Positions 36,248 through 44,955 of a DNA stretch of 64,000 nucleotides are shown here, in pieces. The DNA comes from Segetibacter sp. 3557_3 (GTDB lineage Bacteria; Bacteroidota; Bacteroidia; Chitinophagales; Chitinophagaceae): positions 1 to 64,000 of the forward strand of contig NZ_SMSK01000015.1 in assembly GCF_004354985.1 (NCBI RefSeq), given 5' to 3'. Position numbers and translations under genes: made by a program. Within the stretch, counting starts at the first letter, position 1. Every line of letters begins with the position of its first letter. The notes below the pieces were generated by a model that had not been told where the DNA came from, did not search any database, and saw nothing but the letters and a program-made list of their open reading frames with translations.

Positions 36248-37879
36248 CTACCAGAAGATGGTATACAATGCAGAAAGTATGCCCACGATGATGATTGAAC
36301 CAACGACAAACTCGCGGGAGACCCTGAACATTGACGGCTCGATTTCGATAACATGGGTATCGTTCTCCCGTTTGGGCCTGACAAGACTCATTACCACCAT
36401 AATCACAACAATTAACACGAAGGTTATGCTCATCCTGTCGAGGAACGGGTAATCGGGAAAGGCACCATCTGTCCAATAGGGCAAAAACTTTAAGACAGTT
36501 GAGATCGGTATGGTTAACAATGCGCCTGTCATTGCAGCAGCTGCTGTTGTAGGTTTCCAGAATAAACCCAACAGGAATATCGCCAGTACACCCGGTGAGA
36601 TAAAGCCAACATATTCCTGGATAAATTGGTAGGCCTGGTCGAGAGATCTGAGTGCTGGCGTTACAATAGCTGCGATCAACATAGCAACGATAACTGCCCA
36701 GCGTCCAACCTGCACCAACTTTTTTTCTGAAGCTTCGGGGTTGATGTATTTACGATAGATATCAAGCGAGAATATGGTTGAAATACTGTTTGCCTTACCG
36801 GCTAATGACGCAACAATCGCTGCAGTTAAGGCCGCAAAAGCAACGCCTTTGAGTCCCGCGGGCAACAGGTTCATCAATGTTGGATAAGCATGGTCGGGCT
36901 TAAGTGTACCGGCTGCATCCGTCATTTCCTGTTGGAACAAACCTTTCTGATGCAGCACATACATAGTGATACCGGGCAGCACTGCGATTACCGGTATCAG
37001 CAATTTTAGAAAAGCAGCAAACAGGATACCCTTGCGGGCAGTTTTGAGGTCGGCGCCCAATGCCCTTTGAACGATGTACTGGTTACATCCCCAATAGGCC
37101 AGGTTGTTGATTAACATGCCCCCGACGAGGACTGACAAACCGGGCAACTCTTTGTAGTATTTATCGGACTTATCAAAGATCATGTGAAAATGGGTGGGCG
37201 CTTCCTTACGCAAGACAGATAATCCTTTCCAGATATTGCCACCAAATCCAAATTGTTCTGAAAGAAGGGTGAGCGCAAGATAGGTGGTTACAAGGCCCCC
37301 GAGTATCAGCACAAAAACCTGAACAACGTCGGTATAACCAATCACTTTCATACCGCCAAGTGTAACCAACACCGAAAAGAAACTGAGGCCAACGATGCAC
37401 CATGCAAAACTGATGTTGGAGATGGCTGAGATGGCCAATGCCCCGAGGTATATGATGGAGGTAAGGTTAACAAAGACATATACCAGCAACCAAAACACTG
37501 CCATGATCGTGCTCACCTTATCGCTATAGCGTTTGGATAAGAACTGAGGCATTGTATAGATCTTGTTCTTAAGATAGATCGGGATAAAAAAGATGGCCAC
37601 AATAATGAGTGTTGCAGCTGCCATCCACTCGTAGGTAGATATCGCGAGACCAAGCGCAAAACCTGAGCCCGACATGCCAATGAAGTGTTCGGCGGAAATG
37701 TTTGACGCAATGAGTGATGCGCCAATTGCCCACCACGTTAATGAACCTTCCGCCAGGAAGTAGTCGTTTGAACTAAGTGAGGCAGACTTCCTTTTATGAT
37801 AGATGAAGTATCCATAAGCAGATACACCGATAAAGTAGATGAAGAAGACAATGATGTCTGCCGTTTGCAGTGTATTCAT
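36248..37879 (-). CDS. Sodium:solute symporter (SSS family, SGLT-like)
   Basis: The 543-residue integral membrane protein has about 13-14 hydrophobic helices. It opens TADIIVFFIYFIGVSAYGYF, with FLAEGSLTWWAIGASLIASNISAEHFIGMSGSG, the conserved Na+-site region of helix 1. The SGLT signature appears as YWGCNQYIVQRALGA, and VASLAGKANSISTIFSLDIY matches the Na2-site helix 8. The SGLT-type subgroup carries glucose, galactose or myo-inositol with Na+. With myo-inositol oxygenase 3 kb upstream on the same strand, inositol is the leading guess, but specificity is not encoded in a motif I can read. The gene converges on susD across the repeat arrays. Confidence 0.92.
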   Translation of the reverse strand: MNTLQTADIIVFFIYFIGVSAYGYFIYHKRKSASLSSNDYFLAEGSLTWWAIGASLIASNISAEHFIGMSGSGFALGLAISTYEWMAAATLIIVAIFFIPIYLKNKIYTMPQFLSKRYSDKVSTIMAVFWLLVYVFVNLTSIIYLGALAISAISNISFAWCIVGLSFFSVLVTLGGMKVIGYTDVVQVFVLILGGLVTTYLALTLLSEQFGFGGNIWKGLSVLRKEAPTHFHMIFDKSDKYYKELPGLSVLVGGMLINNLAYWGCNQYIVQRALGADLKTARKGILFAAFLKLLIPVIAVLPGITMYVLHQKGLFQQEMTDAAGTLKPDHAYPTLMNLLPAGLKGVAFAALTAAIVASLAGKANSISTIFSLDIYRKYINPEASEKKLVQVGRWAVIVAMLIAAIVTPALRSLDQAYQFIQEYVGFISPGVLAIFLLGLFWKPTTAAAAMTGALLTIPISTVLKFLPYWTDGAFPDYPFLDRMSITFVLIVVIMVVMSLVRPKRENDTHVIEIEPSMFRVSREFVVGSIIIVGILSALYTIFW

Positions 37880-38008
37880 CTGGCAGCGTTATAGATTTTC
37901 ATATGTTGAAGGAATTGTAAACAGGGTCTTACCCGTAAATAACAACAGGTTTAAACGCTTTAAAGCTACAATCTATGCCTTAAATAAAGAACCCGTGCAA
38001 TGCGCAAG

Positions 38009-39211
38009 CTAGACTTTGAAAAACAACCGGTGCTTGTGCAGGAAGTACAACAATGCAAGCTGGATAAATGCCACGGCTGACCATAAAATTACCGGTTGCC
38101 ATAATTGCGGAGCATACTTTGCAAGACCTCCAACAAGGAACTCAGCGGTAAACATAAAATTGACCATGCCATGCGAGGCGATGTAAATCAGTATGGCATT
38201 CATCCCGATCCAAACAAATGGCAGCGACCATTTTTTATAACCGGCAACATCGATAAGCAAATAAAAGACGGCAAAAAGAAGCATGCTTAATCCTCCCGCA
38301 TAAAGGACAAATGAACTTGTCCAAAGGATTTTATTGATTGGGAATACGGTGTTCCACAACAGTCCGGATAACAACAACGCCAATCCTGCTCCAAGCAAGG
38401 TTATGCCTTTTTTTAGGCTGGTGAAATGAATGGCTTGTAATCGCAGGAATTGCCCGGTAAAGATCCCAAGCATGGCAGTGCCAACTGCCGGTATAGTCGA
38501 CAACAATCCTTCGGGATCATAGATAACCCGGTGTAGTCTTCCGGGCAGCAATAACCTGTCGATATAAGCGGCGAGATTTCCTTCAGGGGTTAGTACACCA
38601 GCACCAATACCGGGCACCGGAAAAAGGGTCATAGCCGCCCAATAACCAAACAACAAAACAACAAACCAGACGAGTTGTTTTTTTTGGGAGCAATTGAGGT
38701 AGATGAGTGCCGCAAAAAAGCAGGACAATCCTATACGGCCAAGTACACTGGCAAAACGGGTTTGATCATAACCTTTCCAGGCTAACAATCCATTAACCAC
38801 CATTCCCAACACCATCAAAATAACTGTACGCTGTAACAAGCTCCTATACAATTGGTGTTTAATGCTGTTGCGGCTGATGCCCTTTTCGGCTGACAAACAC
38901 TTTGCAAAAGAATAAGGCATGGAGACACCGGATATAAATATAAACAGCGGAAAGATGAGGTCGTAAAAGGTAAAGCCATGCCATTTCGAGTGGTGCAGTT
39001 GTTCGCTAATGGTGGTAAATGGTTGTGAACCCGTTGCCTTTCCAAGGGCGTGAAATATTCCTTCGCCTGCGATAATCCAGAACATATCAAAACCACGTAG
39101 GGCATCGAGTGAGAACAACCGCTCTTGCCTGATCGTATACCCGTTATCCCCAACCGTAGTAGTAGATGGGACTGGCACAACAACCGGCCTTTCTGAAGTG
39201 TAGGTACTCAT
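38009..39211 (-). CDS. DUF5009/HGSNAT-like multi-pass membrane protein
   Basis: The 400-residue protein has about 10-11 membrane helices. It begins, after a 30-residue polar tail, with RLFSLDALRGFDMFWIIAGE, followed by FTFYDLIFPLFIFISGVSMP. These are the hallmarks of the NagX/heparan-alpha-glucosaminide N-acetyltransferase-like family (DUF5009, DUF1624-like). Human HGSNAT moves acetyl groups across a membrane onto glucosamine. Bacterial members are common in sugar-use loci, but their reaction is largely unproven. Here it sits between the symporter and a phosphatase on the same strand. Confidence 0.85.
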   Translation of the reverse strand: MSTYTSERPVVVPVPSTTTVGDNGYTIRQERLFSLDALRGFDMFWIIAGEGIFHALGKATGSQPFTTISEQLHHSKWHGFTFYDLIFPLFIFISGVSMPYSFAKCLSAEKGISRNSIKHQLYRSLLQRTVILMVLGMVVNGLLAWKGYDQTRFASVLGRIGLSCFFAALIYLNCSQKKQLVWFVVLLFGYWAAMTLFPVPGIGAGVLTPEGNLAAYIDRLLLPGRLHRVIYDPEGLLSTIPAVGTAMLGIFTGQFLRLQAIHFTSLKKGITLLGAGLALLLSGLLWNTVFPINKILWTSSFVLYAGGLSMLLFAVFYLLIDVAGYKKWSLPFVWIGMNAILIYIASHGMVNFMFTAEFLVGGLAKYAPQLWQPVILWSAVAFIQLALLYFLHKHRLFFKV

Positions 39212-39240
39212 AAGCGAACTACAAGGTATGGTTACTGAAC

Positions 39241-40218
39241 TTATTTTTTGATGCTGGTTCTGTAAAACACCCGCCCGGTGTGGTCGACTACCTGCACCAT
39301 CATCTCTTTTGCTGTAGCAGAAAATACCATAAACCCATATTGTGAAGCAGCCATCCTGCTATCGTTGACCAATATTGCGGGAGTTTTTTCTGAACCTGCA
39401 CCAGAGATAAAGTGCTCGGCTTTATTCGTTGGTGTAAGGTGTTGCAGACTGTGCTCATGCCCGGACAAGTAAATATCGACTTTATGCCGGGTTAACAAAG
39501 CATCAAGCGACGCATATGTTGCCCTGGTATCATAGCCGTTGGTTCTACTTCCACCTGTATACATCGGGTGATGCCCTACAACAATTTTCCAGGCAATATT
39601 TGGCGAGGGATCGCTGAGCGTTTTTTCGAGCCAAAGCTTTTGTGCGGCAGTATCCTGTGTCCGCACGTTTGGACCATATTCAGGGTTGGCATAAAACTGC
39701 GGGATGAGGGGATTGGTGTCGATAAAAGCGATCAACACCTGCTTTGTTGTATCCCCGTTGATGGCGAACTTTTTCGCATAATACCTCGCCGGCATCTTCC
39801 AACGCCTGCTGATTTTGGAATAAGCTACCTGTGCATCGGGATTGGACTTATAATCGTGGTTGCCTAATATAACGTACCAGTCCCACTGTAGTGAAAATGC
39901 AGTGTAGATATCTTCGTAAGAATATTTAAATAGTGGATCATGTTCGCTGATAACTCCGCTTGGGTAGAAGTTATCGCCGGTTGATATGATAAACTGCGCC
40001 CCTGTTTCTGCCGCAGTTTTGCCCAGTTGATCTGCCACCTGCCTTTGATGATCTGCGCCGTTCCTACCCCAATCACCAATGGCCAGGAAATTAAGTGAAC
40101 CGGTTAGCGCTGTCAGCCTGGAGCCTTGTTTTACCACCCGCGAGCTATCGCGGATATATACCTGGGCGGAAAGCTGGGGTATGGTAAACAAGAACAGCAG
40201 GATAAGGAAACACTTCAT
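39241..40218 (-). CDS. Secreted purple-acid-phosphatase-like metallophosphoesterase
   Basis: The 325-residue protein has a signal peptide (LILLFLFTIPQLSAQ) and the calcineurin-type metal motifs in order: FLAIGDWG (about residue 48), STGDNFYPSG (about 80), LGNHDYKS (about 119), VVGHHPMYTGG (about 216) and SGHEHSLQHL (about 256). The set matches the small tartrate-resistant acid phosphatases (ACP5-like) with a dinuclear metal centre. It should act in the periplasm or outside. The DUF5009 gene starts 29 bases after its stop on the same strand, so the two are probably co-transcribed. Family members dephosphorylate phosphomonoesters, including inositol phosphates in some cases. Neighbouring inositol oxygenase makes that worth testing. 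Confidence 0.9.
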   Translation of the reverse strand: MKCFLILLFLFTIPQLSAQVYIRDSSRVVKQGSRLTALTGSLNFLAIGDWGRNGADHQRQVADQLGKTAAETGAQFIISTGDNFYPSGVISEHDPLFKYSYEDIYTAFSLQWDWYVILGNHDYKSNPDAQVAYSKISRRWKMPARYYAKKFAINGDTTKQVLIAFIDTNPLIPQFYANPEYGPNVRTQDTAAQKLWLEKTLSDPSPNIAWKIVVGHHPMYTGGSRTNGYDTRATYASLDALLTRHKVDIYLSGHEHSLQHLTPTNKAEHFISGAGSEKTPAILVNDSRMAASQYGFMVFSATAKEMMVQVVDHTGRVFYRTSIKK

Positions 40219-40413
40219 AATGTGATCTGGCAGATAAAGAAAGTACCGGAGTGCAAGGTATGTGTAAACCCTGTTGTGCCGGAAATGAAATCCGTGTGGT
40301 TGCGTGTTTAACCGCTAACGTTTTGTGCTCATGTTCAGCAAAGATTTAAGTTCCTTAAACGTAACGAGATTAATGGTAATAAGCAAGTTTCCCCGATTCG
40401 AACAACTTACAAA

Positions 40414-40449
40414 CGAAATATCAGGGCGCGCTGGCCCTGATACTTTCGA
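40414..40449. terminator. Inverted repeat between the phosphatase and inositol oxygenase genes
   Basis: TATCAGGG (40419-40426) pairs perfectly with CCCTGATA (40435-40442) around an 8-nt loop. The stem extends outward through CGAAA and TTTCG. On the minus strand a T-rich stretch follows, so it may terminate the inositol oxygenase transcript. The symmetry also allows a protein-binding site. The remaining bases between the two genes are unremarkable. Confidence 0.45.
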
Positions 40450-40657
40450 AATGATACAGTGATTGGTATCCGGGGGTTTTTCGTAACCGATTTGATGTGA
40501 GTAATACAGGGACGACATTTGCTCATGCTAACATGAGTTTCTTTAAAGGCCGCTTTATTATGTCGACCATTATACAAACCTGATTACCGTTCATGTTTGG
40601 TCTGCCTTAGCTTGTGCTTACAGGATTAAATTACTAAAGCACCTATTCGCGTTAAGG

Positions 40658-41536
40658 TTAAAATTTCAGCTTCGCAGGCAAATATTTTTTCACTAGGTTT
40701 TCGTAATAAGGTTGAAGTGTATTCCAATCCGGTGGTGTCGGGCTTTTTGAGTAGAGATCATATGGATTAAACAACTGAACCCATTTCAGCATATCCCGGT
40801 CGTGGCTGTCCAGCAGGTAGTCGTATTGATTTTCCCTGTGCCATGAATAAAACGAGTGATACCGCAACATGTACAATGCCGGTTCCGGTAAGTAATCCTT
40901 CATCATCTGGTAAACATATTCGTCGTGTCCCCAAGACATGGTTACGTTTCGCAGACCGCAATTGGGCTCGTAAACTCCCAGCCTGGTGTTGTATTGCGCA
41001 TTACTGTAATCAGGATTATTGACAAAGTATTCGGGATATACAATTTTTTCGGAATAGGCACATCCAACCGGGAAGGTATCACCCACCACGGCCCATTGCG
41101 GCTCCCCAAAAAGGCAAAGTACCTTACCCATATCGTGCATCAAACCTGCAAGTACCATCCAGTCCGGGTGACCATCTGCCCGAAGGGCTTCCGAAGTTTG
41201 TAAAAGGTGTTGCATCTGGCTGAGATCGGTATCCGGATCTGAGTCATCGACGAGCTCGTTTAAAAAATCAAACGCTTCCCATATTGTCATCTCCCGTTTA
41301 TTAAAGCCCAGAAACTCCTCCCTTTTTTCCAGCACGAAATCACGGGTCTGGTATTTATGGTTCAGGCGGTAGAATTCCCTTACAGAGTCTCTTTCAGGGT
41401 TGTCGTAATTCCTAAACTCGTCGGTCTTTTTTGCCGTTGCTATCGTTCCTGGCTCGGGGTAACGCTCCAATAAATCATCTTCCCACTCGTCAAGACTTTT
41501 CAGTGGGGTTGGATTTTCGGGGTAGGCAGATATCAT
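40658..41536 (-). CDS. myo-Inositol oxygenase
   Basis: The 292-residue protein is a bacterial homologue of MIOX, the di-iron enzyme that cleaves myo-inositol to D-glucuronate. Hallmarks are REFYRLNHKYQT, HLLQTSEALRADGHPDW, the HD motif in LAGLMHDMGKVL, FGEPQWAVVGDTFPVGC, NTRLGVYEPNCGL, WGHDEYVYQM and MLRYHSFYSWH, which together supply the His/Asp ligands of the iron pair. Length matches eukaryotic MIOX (about 285). It is uncommon in bacteria but known in some Bacteroidota. It is divergent from a LacI-family regulator with a candidate operator between them. No uronate isomerase genes are in the window, so glucuronate would have to be used elsewhere. Confidence 0.94.
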   Translation of the reverse strand: MISAYPENPTPLKSLDEWEDDLLERYPEPGTIATAKKTDEFRNYDNPERDSVREFYRLNHKYQTRDFVLEKREEFLGFNKREMTIWEAFDFLNELVDDSDPDTDLSQMQHLLQTSEALRADGHPDWMVLAGLMHDMGKVLCLFGEPQWAVVGDTFPVGCAYSEKIVYPEYFVNNPDYSNAQYNTRLGVYEPNCGLRNVTMSWGHDEYVYQMMKDYLPEPALYMLRYHSFYSWHRENQYDYLLDSHDRDMLKWVQLFNPYDLYSKSPTPPDWNTLQPYYENLVKKYLPAKLKF

Positions 41537-41737
41537 GATATAGAATTTATTGTTTTGGTAAACTGGTGTCAGTACACAAACAGTTGGCCACTATGAAAAA
41601 TGAAAAAGCGGTATGGTGAGCAGGTAAGTGAAGGGCAGAAAAAACCATGGCAAACTGTTTAAGCGGAAACAAGCACAATCGTAAGGCTAATTTGGTCTTT
41701 TTCGATTGTAAAAGAGAAAAGAAGGCAAACTAAATTC

Positions 41738-41753
41738 ACGAAACCGTTTTCGT
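41738..41753. promoter_or_regulatory. Candidate LacI-family operator
   Basis: ACGAAACCGTTTTCGT is a near-perfect palindrome centred on CG, with one mismatched pair beside the centre. This is the form expected for LacI-family operators. It lies in the 277-base divergent region between inositol oxygenase and the LacI-type gene, 61 bases before the regulator's ATG. Confidence 0.55.
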
Positions 41754-41813
41754 TAACTTGCTTTGATTTTACTTTTAAACCTGCTGTCTACAGTAAGCAG
41801 TTACCCGGTACCC

Positions 41814-42836
41814 ATGCCTGACGTTAACATTCGATTGCTGGCAAAAGAACTTAATCTTTCCATCGGAACGGTGTCGAAGGCGTTAAAGGACAGCTACGAA
41901 ATCAGTGCGGGTACCAAAAGCAGGGTTCTTGAACTTGCCAACAAACTTCACTACAAGCCAAACCTCCATGCAAGCAGCCTGCGCCAAAAGAAAAGTAAAA
42001 CCATTGCAGTGGTGTTGCCAGAAGTTGCAGATAGTTTCTTCGCCGTTGCGATAAACGGAATTGAAGCAATGGCACACCAGGCCGGCTTCCATGTGCTGAT
42101 CTATTTAACAAACGAGAGTGTTTCCAAGGAAGCTGCCATATTAAAGGACTTTCAAACCGGCAGAGTAGATGGGGTACTGATGTCAATTACTGCAGAAACC
42201 TCTGCCGGTGGTCACCTTCAGGAACTTTACGACTCAGGCATGCCAATCGTGTTTTTCGACCGGGTTTGCGAGGAGATTGAAACGGCAAAAATTACGACGG
42301 ACGATTTTGACGGCGGCTACAAAGCAACCCAACACCTTATTGATTGCGGCTGTAAAAGAATTGCTTTGGTCTCTATTTCTGCAACGTTATCGATTATCAA
42401 TCACCGGGTAGAGGGTTATAAAAAAGCCTTGGCGGATCAGGGCCTGGATTTTTGCGCCAATTACGTTTTAAGCTGCTCTGACGACATCGATAAAAATACC
42501 GCACTGGTGAAAGGGTTGTTGCAGACCCCGGCAGCACCGGATGGGATCATTGCCTCTGTTGAAAAACTAACATCCCCGGTTTACCTGGCTTGCCGCGAAC
42601 TTGGGCTCGAGATACCAACGGATGTAAAGGTGCTCAGTTTTTCGAACCTGCCGACAGCGGCGATACTTAATCCCTCACTCACCACCATCACCCAACCCGC
42701 TTTCGAAATGGGGAAAGTCGCTTCAACCATTTTGCTTAAGGCCTTGAGCAAACCCGGCTATGTGTTGAAAAGGGAAAGCGTGGTTATTCCATCAACCTTA
42801 ATCGTGCGCGACTCAACACGACGCGGAGGCGGATAG
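41814..42836 (+). CDS. LacI/GalR-family transcriptional regulator
   Basis: From the ATG at 41814 the protein starts MPDVNIRLLAKELNLSIGTV and continues SKALKDSYEISAGTKSRVLE, a LacI helix-turn-helix, then the hinge LHYKPNLHASSLRQKKS. The periplasmic-binding-protein-like effector domain follows (TIAVVLPEVADSFFA, VDGVLMSITAET, FFDRVCEEIET, TTITQPAFEMGKVAS). It is about 340 residues, a normal length. The frame extends to 41763 without HTH-like sequence. It faces the inositol oxygenase gene, with a palindromic CG-centred site between, so it probably represses the adjacent locus and is released by inositol or a product. Effector identity is inference. Confidence 0.93.
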   Translation: MPDVNIRLLAKELNLSIGTVSKALKDSYEISAGTKSRVLELANKLHYKPNLHASSLRQKKSKTIAVVLPEVADSFFAVAINGIEAMAHQAGFHVLIYLTNESVSKEAAILKDFQTGRVDGVLMSITAETSAGGHLQELYDSGMPIVFFDRVCEEIETAKITTDDFDGGYKATQHLIDCGCKRIALVSISATLSIINHRVEGYKKALADQGLDFCANYVLSCSDDIDKNTALVKGLLQTPAAPDGIIASVEKLTSPVYLACRELGLEIPTDVKVLSFSNLPTAAILNPSLTTITQPAFEMGKVASTILLKALSKPGYVLKRESVVIPSTLIVRDSTRRGGG

Positions 42837-42859
42837 TTTTCTCCAGGGCCATGGTATGT

Positions 42860-43085
42860 TCAAACCTGTAAGTGATTATCCTTAGGATCCTGCACGACGG
42901 CGACAGCTACGGGTGGGCAGTCAGTTTGGCGGAACGGTTTCCCCCCGATCATACGGCAAGGGTCCCTTGAACCCCATCTTTCCGGAAGGTCGAATATCCT
43001 TTTAGCCAGGATACTAGCTGGCGACAGACGATCCCTCCTGGTTGAAGTCCATCCAAACTAACCTGCAAACGCTTGTTAAAACCCA
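42860..43085 (-). pseudogene. Remnant of a VOC (glyoxalase-like) protein
   Basis: On the minus strand, reading from an ATG at 43085, one frame gives VSLDGLQPGGIV...TFRKDGVQGTLAV. Another continues MIGGKPFRQTDCPPVAVAVV and QDPKDNHLQV to a stop at 42860. 'V.DP..NH.Q' is the usual closing motif of VOC-superfamily proteins, and the two parts join at a one-base shift near 42950. Only about 75 codons remain of a normal 120-150, so this is a truncated and frameshifted relic. The identification is tentative. Confidence 0.35.
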
Positions 43086-43280
43086 TATTGTTATGCTCTA
43101 TTTTACCGTTACTTTTTAGTTTTGCTATTGGTTTGCACGAGGGCTAAAGCAAGGATTCAATACGGGGCTCGTGCTTTTGTTGTTCAATTGGAATAATGCC
43201 GCTGAACAGTAGCCAATCCACAAAGCAGCATACCGGATTAGTTTAAGATTGCGGAAAAGGATACTTACAAGTAAAACAGC

Positions 43281-44093
43281 ATGGAAAGAATTGTAAACAG
43301 TATTGGCGTTATGTTCGGGATAACCCTTGTCCGGTATTTTCTTGTTGCCGGACTCTTTTTTATTGTGTTTTATAAGCTTTTTGCGTCCCGGATGAAGCGT
43401 GCAAAGATCCAGGGCAGGATTGCCGGGAATCCAGACTTTGCCAGGGAGATAAGTTATTCCCTGGTGTCCTGTTTGATTTTCGCGATTATTGGCGCGGTTA
43501 TCCTTTACACCCCGATTGTCGACCATACCCTCATCTACCAAAGGATTGACGACTACCCTTTGTGGTACTTTCCCGTAAGTGTCGCCCTAAGTCTGGTTAT
43601 CCATGACACTTATTTTTATTGGATCCACCGTTTGCTGCACCATAAGAGGCTATTCCGCCTGGCTCATCTTGTACATCATAAGTCCGTAAATCCTTCACCA
43701 TGGACCTCGTACTCCTTTCACTTCGCCGAGTCTGTTCTTGAGGGTGGGATCATGGTGGTGCTCGCGTTTGTTTTACCTATGCACCCGCTGGCAATTTTCC
43801 TGTTTGTCCTGATTGGCTTCATCATCAATGTTTATGGCCACCTTGGTTACGAGATCATGCCAAAAGGCCTGAGGCACAGCTGGCTGTTCCAGGTCCTAAA
43901 TACTTCCGTTCACCATAACCTGCACCACAGCAAATTCAAGGGCAACTACGGACTCTACTTCAGGATTTGGGACCGGGTATGTGGCACCGAACATCCCGAT
44001 TATGTAAAAGAGTACGACAAAATTCAACAGCAGCGGTTTGGCGAGTTACAGACCTCGGTCCGCAAGATTGACGAAAACAGGATGACAGCATAG
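43281..44093 (+). CDS. Sterol desaturase/fatty acid hydroxylase family protein
   Basis: The 270-residue protein has four or five membrane helices and the full set of histidine boxes of the di-iron hydroxylase family: HDTYFYWIHRLLHH, LAHLVHHKS, and TSVHHNLHHSKF. The box spacing and the closing NYGLYFRIWDRVCGTEHPDY are typical. The family includes C-5 sterol desaturases, beta-carotene hydroxylase relatives and bacterial fatty acid or sphingolipid hydroxylases. Chitinophagaceae make sphingolipids and branched hydroxy fatty acids, so a lipid hydroxylase is a reasonable guess. It is a single-gene unit with no clear partner. Confidence 0.9.
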   Translation: MERIVNSIGVMFGITLVRYFLVAGLFFIVFYKLFASRMKRAKIQGRIAGNPDFAREISYSLVSCLIFAIIGAVILYTPIVDHTLIYQRIDDYPLWYFPVSVALSLVIHDTYFYWIHRLLHHKRLFRLAHLVHHKSVNPSPWTSYSFHFAESVLEGGIMVVLAFVLPMHPLAIFLFVLIGFIINVYGHLGYEIMPKGLRHSWLFQVLNTSVHHNLHHSKFKGNYGLYFRIWDRVCGTEHPDYVKEYDKIQQQRFGELQTSVRKIDENRMTA

Positions 44094-44357
44094 CCATACC
44101 GGCTTTGCCCTTAATATTCCCTCGCTGACCCTAGATTACCGTTTTACCCACACCTCTAATTGCTTATCAACCGATCACCTCCCCGGCACTACCCAATACC
44201 TTAATACCCAACCCCCCTGCACCCTCCTCCATTACTAAGATGTAGTACCCCGGAGCGGCCAACAACTTACCAAACCGGTTAACCTTGACGGCTTTTCGAG
44301 TACCCGTTCATTTTTTAAGTTTGCTGTCCGCTGAAGTATATAAAATCAAACTTCAAT

Positions 44358-44681
44358 ATGAACGGCGGGGCAAGTTTTAATAAGTTACCCGTTATTATCA
44401 AAAACGAACTCAATAAATGCAAAGATTACCACCCATGCTTTAGGCAGTGTGATTGCCAGTAACGTCAGCGAGTATGTTGATTTTACCGCATCGTATTCAG
44501 CAAATTTCAACACGGTAGAAGACGAGTTGAGGGCTGCGTTATCCGGACGGTTAGGGAGAACTATATCGAAGATCAGCAGAGCCAGGTGTTGCAACAATAT
44601 TTCATGTTGATTTTTTCGTACAACCTCAGAAACTTCGGACAACAGCGCAACAAAACAGAAGGCAATAATGAAGGGTTGTGA
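44358..44681 (+). pseudogene. C-terminal remnant of an outer-membrane beta-barrel (TonB-type) receptor
   Basis: Three consecutive pieces in different frames read as the end of one barrel: NGGASFNKLPVIIKNELN; then HALGSVIASNVSEYVDFTAS and YSANFNTVEDELR; then SQVLQQYFMLIFSYNLRNFG followed by QQRNKTEGNNEGL and a stop at 44681. The 'SN(I/V)SE..DFT.SY....N' and 'Q..F....YNLRNFG' patterns are the usual closing strands of Bacteroidota outer-membrane beta-barrel proteins. There are at least two frameshifts and the N-terminal 700 or so residues are absent, so it is a true relic. An intact receptor of the same broad class lies 1.2 kb downstream on the other strand. Confidence 0.72.
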
Positions 44682-44955
44682 TAAACCGACACCCTCAAAC
44701 AGTTATTTTACCGTTCGCTAGCAATCACAATTATCGTTGTCAGGTAAGAATTATGAGTCAAATGAGACATGTAATACAGCGTGTTAAACATTGATTGTTC
44801 TATAGCGTTAAACTATATTTGACGTGATCATCTTCCAACTCCCAAAATACGGCTCGCCAAGGGGTGACACCTGCGGAGGTTAACTGCATACGTACGCTGC
44901 CAATAACCATGAACTCTTTGCAGCAAACCGTGATGATCACCTTAAAATTCAGTCT
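44682..44955. other. Intergenic region, nothing recognised
   Basis: No supported frame or repeat is seen between the receptor remnant and the ankyrin gene. Confidence 0.4.

Noticed and set aside
35895-36452. 185-codon plus-strand frame at the end of the repeat array
   Set aside because: Its first half is translated repeat units and the rest is antisense to the symporter gene. There is no family-like sequence.
37920-37975. TTTAAACGCTTTAAA upstream of the symporter as a second LacI-type operator
   Set aside because: The symmetry around CG is broken by an extra base and several mismatches. It does not match the candidate site at 41738.
43125-43541. 138-codon minus-strand frame
   Set aside because: It overlaps the start of the clearly identified fatty acid hydroxylase gene on the other strand.
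44160-44330. Minus-strand stretch reading AAPGYYILVMEEGAGG, like a type IX secretion C-terminal tail
   Set aside because: Only about 40 codons are open, there is no upstream protein, and the match is weak.
44385-44642. 85-codon minus-strand frame
   Set aside because: It is antisense to the barrel-protein remnant, whose plus-strand translation is clearly protein-like.
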